From: Deltaproteobacteria bacterium RIFCSPHIGHO2_02_FULL_40_11
GTDB lineage: Bacteria; Bdellovibrionota; JACOXK01; 2-02-FULL-40-11
Assembly: GCA_001798105.1 (NCBI GenBank)
Contig: MGRI01000036.1
Coordinates: 4,573-11,151 of the forward strand
Length of the DNA: 6,579 nucleotides
Direction: 5' to 3'
Shown here piece after piece: positions 1 to 4,277 of this stretch. Numbering within the stretch: position 1 is the first letter of the stretch; every line of letters begins with the position of its first letter. Under the pieces are notes generated by a model. It saw only the letters and a list, made by a program, of their open reading frames with translations, did not search any database and was not told the DNA's origin. The position numbers were made by a program, and so were the translations under genes.

Positions 1-35
1 TAGCTGGAAAATACAGAAATACACCCGATCTTTTG

Positions 36-58
36 GTCTTAACAGACCGTGTCTTAAC
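36..58. repeat. Short direct repeat GTCTTAAC, 15-bp period
   Basis: GTCTTAAC occurs at 36-43 and again at 51-58, the second copy running over the aldolase stop codon (54-56). A 5-bp inverted repeat, GGTCT (35-39) with AGACC (44-48), overlaps the first copy. No T-run follows the stem on either strand, so it is not an intrinsic terminator. The first 53 bases otherwise hold nothing I can identify. Confidence 0.3.
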
Positions 59-800
59 GCAATAAACGCCGAACTTCTTCTTCCACAATTTGGTTTAAAC
101 TTTTTTCGACGTCATTTGGAGTGTGCGTAACAATTGAAGAATCTTTGTGTGGGCGCCCAAGTCCAATTTCTTGTCTTTTTTTCAATAATTTTTGAACGGT
201 TTTATCGGGTAAGGGTTTGACTTGCCCCAATGCTTTGGCGTGCCATTCAATATCGGCCAAATGTTCTACCAATTCCAGGCGGTAGTAGGCCTGTTCAAGA
301 GAAGTCCCAACCGCTAAAACCCCATGATTTTGAAGGAGTAAGACATCAGCATAAGGCAAAAAATTTGAAAGTGTTTTTTGGGTATCTGGGCAGCCTGGTA
401 GCATAAAAGGCACCAATGGAATTTGATCCCCCAAGGTTACGATGGCTTCTGCAATAAAAGGGGGATGTAAACTTTGACCACAGCTTGCAAATGCCGTTGC
501 TTTTGGCGGGTGCGCATGTACGACGGCTTGAATATCGGGGCGTAAGGTGTAAGCAATCAAGTGTAAATTGATTTCAGAAAAAACTTTTTGTTTCCCGGCG
601 ATTTGTTTGCCTTCAGAATTCACGCAAACAAGCATATCTTCATGCGTAAGATCGCCTTTACTTTGTGCGGTGGGGGTTGCCCAAATGCCACGAGGTGTTT
701 TTACAGAAATATTGCCGTCGTGGTTGGCGACATACCCTTTTTGATATAATTTTTGGCTAAATCGAAGAATCTCTTTTTTAAGGGGGCGTTCTAAATGCAT
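54..800 (-). CDS. Class II (zinc-dependent) aldolase/adducin family protein, fuculose-phosphate aldolase-like
   Basis: This 248-residue protein belongs to the class II aldolase/adducin fold, whose members perform retro-aldol cleavage, epimerisation or dehydration of phosphorylated sugars using a zinc ion. Seen in sequence: GNIS near residues 29-32, the TPTAQSKGDL segment at 42-51 (substrate/phosphate side), E76 in FSEINLH at the position of the FucA catalytic Glu73, the zinc ligands H95 and H97 in HAHPP, and the third ligand H159 in LLQNHGVL. These match FucA His92/His94/His155. There is no signal peptide or membrane segment, so it is cytoplasmic. A C-terminal tail of about 50 residues beyond the core is charged and helical in character. 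Length is slightly above FucA (about 215 residues). Substrate cannot be assigned: FucA, MtnB-like dehydratase or an uncharacterised sugar aldolase are all possible, and no sugar pathway gene is adjacent. The ATG start has no Shine-Dalgarno and lies only a few bases downstream of a predicted -10 box, suggesting a leaderless mRNA. Confidence 0.9.
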   Translation of the reverse strand: MHLERPLKKEILRFSQKLYQKGYVANHDGNISVKTPRGIWATPTAQSKGDLTHEDMLVCVNSEGKQIAGKQKVFSEINLHLIAYTLRPDIQAVVHAHPPKATAFASCGQSLHPPFIAEAIVTLGDQIPLVPFMLPGCPDTQKTLSNFLPYADVLLLQNHGVLAVGTSLEQAYYRLELVEHLADIEWHAKALGQVKPLPDKTVQKLLKKRQEIGLGRPHKDSSIVTHTPNDVEKSLNQIVEEEVRRLLR

Positions 801-808
801 CGGGCATC

Positions 809-837
809 GTTTTATCGGGGGGCAATCTGTTTGTCAA
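809..837 (-). promoter_or_regulatory. Sigma70-type promoter for the class II aldolase gene
   Basis: Read on the minus strand, a perfect TTGACA (complement of 832-837) is followed by a 17-nt spacer and TAAAAC (complement of 809-814, four of six matches to TATAAT). Transcription would begin around 802-803, only two or three bases before the ATG at 800. That fits the missing ribosome binding site and implies a leaderless or nearly leaderless message. The -35 overlaps the -35 of the opposing carboxypeptidase promoter. It is inferred from sequence only. Confidence 0.6.
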
Positions 838-859
838 TTTCCCAAAACTAAGATATGAT
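831..859 (+). promoter_or_regulatory. Sigma70-type promoter for the M14 carboxypeptidase gene
   Basis: TTGTCA (831-836, five of six to consensus), an exact 17-nt spacer and TATGAT (854-859, five of six) form a strong-looking housekeeping promoter. The expected start near 866 gives a leader of about 50 nt before the ATG at 916. It shares six of seven bases of its -35 with the divergent aldolase promoter, so two RNA polymerases could hardly occupy both at once. Confidence 0.7.
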
Positions 860-904
860 GGCGTCAGTTTTACAAGGTGTCGTTCAAAAAATTCGAAAAA
901 ACAA

Positions 905-910
905 AAGGAG
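905..910 (+). promoter_or_regulatory. Shine-Dalgarno AAGGAG that fixes the carboxypeptidase start
   Basis: AAGGAG lies five bases before the ATG at 916. An in-frame GTG at 877 would add 13 residues ahead of the signal peptide but has no ribosome binding site, so 916 is chosen as the start. Confidence 0.85.
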
Positions 911-915
911 ATCGT

Positions 916-2127
916 ATGAAGCGTTATCGTGTTGCGCTATTTCTATTATTTGTTTTACCTTTATTTGCACTGAAGTCGTTTGAGCCTTCTTCTGTAGATA
1001 CATTACAGATTATTAAAATTGATGTCACAACCAAAGAACAAAGAACGCAAATTGCAAATCTAGGTTTTGCGATTGAGCAAGTTTCAAAGGACCATGTGGT
1101 TGCGATTGGGCGCTATGAAGGATTAGCAGATCTTAAAAAACTGGGGTTTTCGTATCAAGCAAAGTTGCTCTCCCAGCATCTTTTAGATTTTCCAGCAAAA
1201 GACAGCGACTTTCATAATTATTCAGAAATGGAACAAGAGCTTTTGTCCCTGGCTTTAACGTATTCAGAAATTGCGACACTGTATAGTATTGGCGAAAGCG
1301 TGGAAGGCAAAGAACTTTATATGATGCATATTACGGGGGATGCGGAAAACGTACACCCTGGCATTTTATTTTTGGGCTTGCACCATGCCAGAGAGCATTT
1401 AAGTGCTGAAGTGCCTTTGTTTTTAATGAAGCATCTTTTGGAAAACTATGGGAAAGATGCCAATATTACGCGTTTGGTGGATTCCAGAGATATTTATATT
1501 TTACCGATGGTTAATCCCGATGGCGCAGAATACGACATCACAGAACCCAATCCTTATAAATGGTGGCGTAAAAATAGAAAGGGCGATGAGCATGGCAATA
1601 TTTATGGCGTCGATCTCAATCGAAACTACGGCTACAAATGGGGAGGCGAAGGTGCGGGAAGCAGCAAGACTTCTGAAACCTATCGTGGCCCAAGTGAATT
1701 TTCAGAGCCAGAAACGCAAGCCATCAAAAACTTTGTTGAAACGAAGACGAACCTTACAACACTTTTAAGCTATCATACGTTTAGTGAACTTATTTTATAT
1801 CCGTGGGGATATACTTATGATGGCATTGAAGATAAAACCGCGCGAGAAACACATGAAACCCTGGCCAAAGAAATGGCACAAATGACGGGATACACGCCCC
1901 AGCAATCCAGCGATTTATATATTACCTCTGGCGATACGACAGATTGGTCGTATGGGAAGCATGGTCTTATTTCATTTACCTTTGAACTGTATCCGGGGTC
2001 GCTCTTTGAAGGTGGATTTTATCCCTCTGCCAAAAAGATTCAAGATGTTGTAGAAAATAATTTACCTGCAGCATTGTATCTGATTGACATGGCGGATAAT
2101 CCCAAAAAAGTTTTAGTCCAACAATAG
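916..2127 (+). CDS. Secreted M14-family zinc carboxypeptidase
   Basis: This 403-residue metallocarboxypeptidase would remove C-terminal amino acids from peptides outside the cytoplasm. The N-terminus (KRYR then a hydrophobic stretch, about residues 6-19) is an export signal; the cleavage site is not clear and could be followed by retention in the membrane. Residues about 25-95 resemble the short N-terminal pro-region of bacterial M14 enzymes. The catalytic domain runs from about 98 to 393 and keeps every key residue by alignment to pancreatic carboxypeptidase A: zinc ligands H157 and E160 (HARE) and H287 (SYHTFSE), R159 (Arg71), R218/R221 in WWRKNR (Arg124/Arg127), N235-R236 in GVDLNRN (Asn144/Arg145), Y335 (Tyr248) and catalytic E357 in FTFEL (Glu270). 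The S1' specificity position (255 in CPA) is T342, neither the Asp of B-type nor the Ile of A-type enzymes, so specificity may be broad. It is a single-gene unit with its own promoter and terminator. Nutrient scavenging or peptide processing is inference. Confidence 0.93.
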   Translation: MKRYRVALFLLFVLPLFALKSFEPSSVDTLQIIKIDVTTKEQRTQIANLGFAIEQVSKDHVVAIGRYEGLADLKKLGFSYQAKLLSQHLLDFPAKDSDFHNYSEMEQELLSLALTYSEIATLYSIGESVEGKELYMMHITGDAENVHPGILFLGLHHAREHLSAEVPLFLMKHLLENYGKDANITRLVDSRDIYILPMVNPDGAEYDITEPNPYKWWRKNRKGDEHGNIYGVDLNRNYGYKWGGEGAGSSKTSETYRGPSEFSEPETQAIKNFVETKTNLTTLLSYHTFSELILYPWGYTYDGIEDKTARETHETLAKEMAQMTGYTPQQSSDLYITSGDTTDWSYGKHGLISFTFELYPGSLFEGGFYPSAKKIQDVVENNLPAALYLIDMADNPKKVLVQQ

Positions 2128-2135
2128 ACGAAGGG

Positions 2136-2160
2136 GGGTCGGATTTCCGACCCTTTTTTT
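2136..2160 (+). terminator. Rho-independent terminator after the M14 carboxypeptidase gene
   Basis: A perfect GC-rich stem, GGGTCGG (2136-2142) against CCGACCC (2147-2153), closes a four-base loop and is followed directly by seven Ts (2154-2160). It begins nine bases after the carboxypeptidase stop codon. On the opposite strand there is no T-run after the stem, so it works only rightward. It separates the carboxypeptidase from pgpA, which therefore needs its own promoter. Confidence 0.93.
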
Positions 2161-2191
2161 CTTCCAATCCCTTTTTCTTTTGAGAGAGATC

Positions 2192-2201
2192 TGCTAAGAA
2201 T
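2192..2201 (+). promoter_or_regulatory. Possible extended -10 element upstream of pgpA
   Basis: TGC followed by TAAGAAT (2192-2201) resembles an extended -10 box and ends six bases before the pgpA ATG. The hexamer matches consensus at only three positions and no good -35 lies 16-18 bp upstream, where the sequence is a T/C-rich run. The element is proposed because the preceding terminator means transcription has to restart in this 47-bp gap, and because pgpA has no ribosome binding site, as expected for a leaderless start. Weak evidence. Confidence 0.25.
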
Positions 2202-2207
2202 AGACGT

Positions 2208-2663
2208 ATGAAATTTTTCACACTCTTTTTTGCGACGGGATTTGGATTAGGATACATCCCGATTGCACCGGGGACGTGGGGATCGCTTTTAGGCGTGGCT
2301 TTGGTTTATCTTCTGATGCCCCTTTCTACGCCTTTATACATCTTAACCATTTTGGCTTTTACAGCATTTTCCATTTGGATTTCAACCTTGGCTGAAAAAA
2401 TCCTGCGACAAAAAGATCCTTCAAAAATTGTGATTGATGAAATTTCTGGAATTTTATTTTCCTTTTTGTTTGTTCCGCTCAGTTGGCAAACAGCGATTTT
2501 AGGATTTTTAATTTTTAGAGTGTTTGATATTTTTAAACCGTATCCCATCCGAAAGGTGGAGCTGAAATTTCGAAGAGGGATGGGGGTTGTTTTAGATGAT
2601 GTCTTAGCTGGCATCTATACCTGCCTGGTGATGCATCTTTTGATCGCGGGGCACTTTGTATGA
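2208..2663 (+). CDS. pgpA: Phosphatidylglycerophosphatase A
   Basis: PgpA dephosphorylates phosphatidylglycerophosphate to phosphatidylglycerol in the inner membrane. The 151-residue protein carries the family blocks in order: GLGYIPIAPGTWGS at 13-26, KDPSKIVIDEISG at 69-81, FRVFDIFKPYPI at 103-114 and GMGVVLDDVLAG at 124-135 with the paired aspartates D130-D131. Hydrophobic segments at about 26-40, 43-60, 82-104 and 129-148 fit a small integral membrane enzyme. Length is normal for the family. The stop codon overlaps the next gene's ATG (ATGA), so the two are probably translated together. No convincing Shine-Dalgarno precedes the ATG. The nearest purine-rich stretch, at 2182-2190, is too far away. 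Confidence 0.95.
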   Translation: MKFFTLFFATGFGLGYIPIAPGTWGSLLGVALVYLLMPLSTPLYILTILAFTAFSIWISTLAEKILRQKDPSKIVIDEISGILFSFLFVPLSWQTAILGFLIFRVFDIFKPYPIRKVELKFRRGMGVVLDDVLAGIYTCLVMHLLIAGHFV

Positions 2664-3130
2664 GAATTGAAGAAAAACTGGTTCGACTGTTAAAACAAAA
2701 AAGAAAGACGCTTTCTTTGGCAGAATCGTGCACGGGGGGATGGGTTGCAAAACGTTTAACGGATATCCCAGGGGCGTCTTTGGTTTTTCAGGTTGGGGTG
2801 GTTACATATTCGGCAAAGGCAAAGCAAAAAATTTTAAAAATTCCAGCGCAAACATTGAAACGGTATGGCGAAGTATCCGAACAAACAGCGTTTTTGATGG
2901 CAAAAGGTGCTCAAAAAATTTCCAAAACGGATTATGCAGCTTCGATTACAGGAATTGCGGGGCCTACGGGCGGAACCAAAGCAAAACCCATTGGTACAGT
3001 GTGTTTTGCGTTGCTTTCTAAAAATAGACATCATATAAAAAAAGTTGTCTTTCATGGCAATCGAACCCAAATTCGAAGCCAATCTGCAACCACAGTTTTA
3101 GAGCTTTTGTATCGTTGGATAAAAGAATAA
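2660..3130 (+). CDS. pncC: Stand-alone CinA C-terminal domain, nicotinamide-nucleotide amidohydrolase (PncC-type)
   Basis: PncC hydrolyses nicotinamide mononucleotide to nicotinic acid mononucleotide and ammonia, recycling the NMN released by bacterial NAD-dependent DNA ligase. The 156-residue cytoplasmic protein matches E. coli PncC in length and lacks the N-terminal COG1058 domain of full-length CinA. Conserved blocks seen: LAESCTGG at 20-27, GVVTYSAKAK at 46-55, GEVSEQTAFLMAKGA at 70-84 and SITGIAGPTGG at 95-105 followed by KPIGTV at 109-114. Its ATG overlaps the pgpA stop (ATGA) and has no clear Shine-Dalgarno, pointing to translational coupling. The gene is commonly found just upstream of recA, where it was once named as a competence gene; a competence role is not implied here. 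The gene may also be annotated cinA. Confidence 0.93.
   Translation: MRIEEKLVRLLKQKRKTLSLAESCTGGWVAKRLTDIPGASLVFQVGVVTYSAKAKQKILKIPAQTLKRYGEVSEQTAFLMAKGAQKISKTDYAASITGIAGPTGGTKAKPIGTVCFALLSKNRHHIKKVVFHGNRTQIRSQSATTVLELLYRWIKE
3062..3075 (+). promoter_or_regulatory. Candidate LexA-like (SOS) operator inside the cinA/pncC 3' end
   Basis: CGAAC-CCAA-ATTCG matches the Gram-positive type LexA/DinR operator CGAAC-N4-GTTCG at nine of ten fixed positions and lies 85 nt upstream of the recA ATG. It sits in coding sequence (Asn-Arg-Thr-Gln-Ile-Arg), so the match could be accidental. LexA boxes vary widely among proteobacteria, and no lexA gene is visible here to indicate the local consensus. Confidence 0.22.
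3097..3125 (+). promoter_or_regulatory. Possible internal promoter for recA
   Basis: TTTAGA (3097-3102), a 17-nt spacer and TAAAAG (3120-3125) each match the sigma70 hexamers at four of six positions. The predicted start near 3132 would give recA a short leader of about 28 nt carrying its strong ribosome binding site. AT-rich sequence produces such matches by chance. It is listed because recA usually needs DNA-damage control separate from housekeeping neighbours. Confidence 0.25.
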
Positions 3131-3147
3131 CCGAATGAAACCCCTTG

Positions 3148-3154
3148 AAGGAGG
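3148..3154 (+). promoter_or_regulatory. Near-perfect Shine-Dalgarno AAGGAGG for recA
   Basis: AAGGAGG is five bases from the ATG at 3160 and sets the start there. An in-frame TTG at 3145 lies upstream of the site and would add five residues without any ribosome binding site of its own. This is the strongest ribosome binding site in the pgpA-alaS cluster, as expected for an abundant protein. Confidence 0.9.
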
Positions 3155-3159
3155 ATAAA

Positions 3160-4251
3160 ATGACAACAACCCAAAACCCGGCCGATCACGGCCAAAAATT
3201 AAAATCCATTGATTTGGCCATTGCAAGTATTGAAAAACAATTTGGAAAAGGTTCCATCATGCGATTGGGCGAAGGAAAAACCCTGCATGGCGATATTCCT
3301 TCAATTTCAACAGGATCGCTTGGCTTAGACATTGCCATGGGCGTCGGTGGTTTTCCCAGAGGGCGAATTATAGAAGTATTTGGTCCAGAATCTTCTGGAA
3401 AAACAACTTTAACTTTACATGCCATTGCAGAAGCGCAAAAAGCAGGCGGTATTGCAGCATTTGTAGATGCCGAACATGCACTTGATGTCAGCTATGCCAG
3501 ACGTTTGGGGGTGAGAACAGACGACCTTTTAATTTCACAACCCGATACCGGTGAACAGGCCTTAGAAATTACAGAACAATTGATTCGAAGTGGTGCGATT
3601 GATATTTTAGTGATTGATTCTGTTGCCGCATTGACACCCAGAGCTGAAATTGAAGGGGAAATGGGAGATTCTCACATGGGGCTTCAAGCAAGACTCATGT
3701 CTCAAGCCCTTCGAAAGCTTACGGCCATTATTAGCCAATCGAGAACAACACTTATTTTTATTAACCAACTTCGAATGAAAATTGGGGTGATGTTTGGAAA
3801 TCCAGAAACCACAACAGGGGGAAATGCTTTAAAATTTTACTGTACCTCGCGCATAGACATTCGCCGCATTCAAGCCATTAAACAAGGCGAAGAGGTTGTT
3901 GGGGCAAGAACACGTGTTAAAGTTGTAAAAAATAAAGTGGCCCCGCCCTTTAAGAAGGTGGAGTTCGATATTATGTATGGTACAGGCATTAACCGTACAG
4001 GAGAACTCGTTGATTTGGGCGTAGATCACAATATTATTGAAAAATCAGGTTCGTGGTTTGCTTATGGAGACCAAAAATTAGGGCAAGGTAGAGAAAAAGT
4101 AGTAGAGTTCTTAAATGCAGATCCAAAGCTTTCTAAAGAAATTGAACGCAAAGTTCTTTTGGCCGTTGGGTTTACAAAAAAGGAACCTGTCGCAGCCGAT
4201 GTGCCTCAAAAAGCAGAGCCAGAAAAAGCGCCCGTAAAGAAGAAGAAATAA
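3160..4251 (+). CDS. recA: Recombinase RecA
   Basis: RecA is the DNA-dependent ATPase that forms filaments on single-stranded DNA, drives strand exchange in homologous recombination and stimulates LexA self-cleavage. The 363-residue product keeps the full core: Walker A GPESSGKT at 75-82 (K81, equivalent to E. coli K72), catalytic E105 in FVDAEHALD (E. coli E96), Walker B ILVIDS near 149-154, loop L1 GEMGDSHMGL around 165-174, and Q203 with loop L2 (NQLRMKIGV then GNPETTTGG), which contacts DNA. The C-terminal domain follows to about 338. The last 24 residues are odd: E. coli RecA ends in an acidic tail, whereas this tail has eight lysines, only four acidic residues, and finishes in KKKK. No intein is present. 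It lies 29 nt after pncC with its own strong ribosome binding site. No recX follows. Confidence 0.98.
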   Translation: MTTTQNPADHGQKLKSIDLAIASIEKQFGKGSIMRLGEGKTLHGDIPSISTGSLGLDIAMGVGGFPRGRIIEVFGPESSGKTTLTLHAIAEAQKAGGIAAFVDAEHALDVSYARRLGVRTDDLLISQPDTGEQALEITEQLIRSGAIDILVIDSVAALTPRAEIEGEMGDSHMGLQARLMSQALRKLTAIISQSRTTLIFINQLRMKIGVMFGNPETTTGGNALKFYCTSRIDIRRIQAIKQGEEVVGARTRVKVVKNKVAPPFKKVEFDIMYGTGINRTGELVDLGVDHNIIEKSGSWFAYGDQKLGQGREKVVEFLNADPKLSKEIERKVLLAVGFTKKEPVAADVPQKAEPEKAPVKKKK

Positions 4252-4277
4252 TGTTTGGCGAAAAATTGGCGCCATGA
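4251..4277 (+). CDS. Putative 8-codon coupling micro-ORF between recA and alaS
   Basis: The reading frame MFGEKLAP starts at the ATG that overlaps the recA stop (TAATG) and ends in the TGA that overlaps the alaS start (ATGA). Ribosomes finishing recA could restart here and then again at alaS, which has no ribosome binding site of its own. Purine-rich GAAGAAGAAA just upstream, in recA, might act as a weak binding site. A short hairpin (TGGCG 4256-4260 with CGCCA 4270-4274) covers the first base of the alaS start and would be opened by translation of this frame. The peptide probably has no function of its own, and the arrangement could be coincidence. Confidence 0.25.
   Translation: MFGEKLAP

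Noticed and set aside
35..48. Hairpin GGTCT/AGACC just past the aldolase stop as a terminator
   Set aside because: The stem is only five base pairs and no T-run follows it in either direction. The Ts on the plus strand precede the stem.
877..915. GTG at 877 as the carboxypeptidase start
   Set aside because: It has no ribosome binding site and would put 13 charged residues before the signal peptide. The ATG at 916 has AAGGAG at ideal distance.
1448..1768. 106-codon plus-strand frame inside the carboxypeptidase gene
   Set aside because: It lies wholly within the M14 catalytic domain in another frame, has no recognisable domain and is explained as an overlap shadow.
1976..2257. 93-codon minus-strand frame across the carboxypeptidase end, terminator and pgpA start
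   Set aside because: It reads through the terminator hairpin and two real gene ends, with low-complexity Lys-rich sequence and no family resemblance.
3145..3159. TTG at 3145 as the recA start
   Set aside because: It lies upstream of the AAGGAGG that clearly serves the ATG at 3160.
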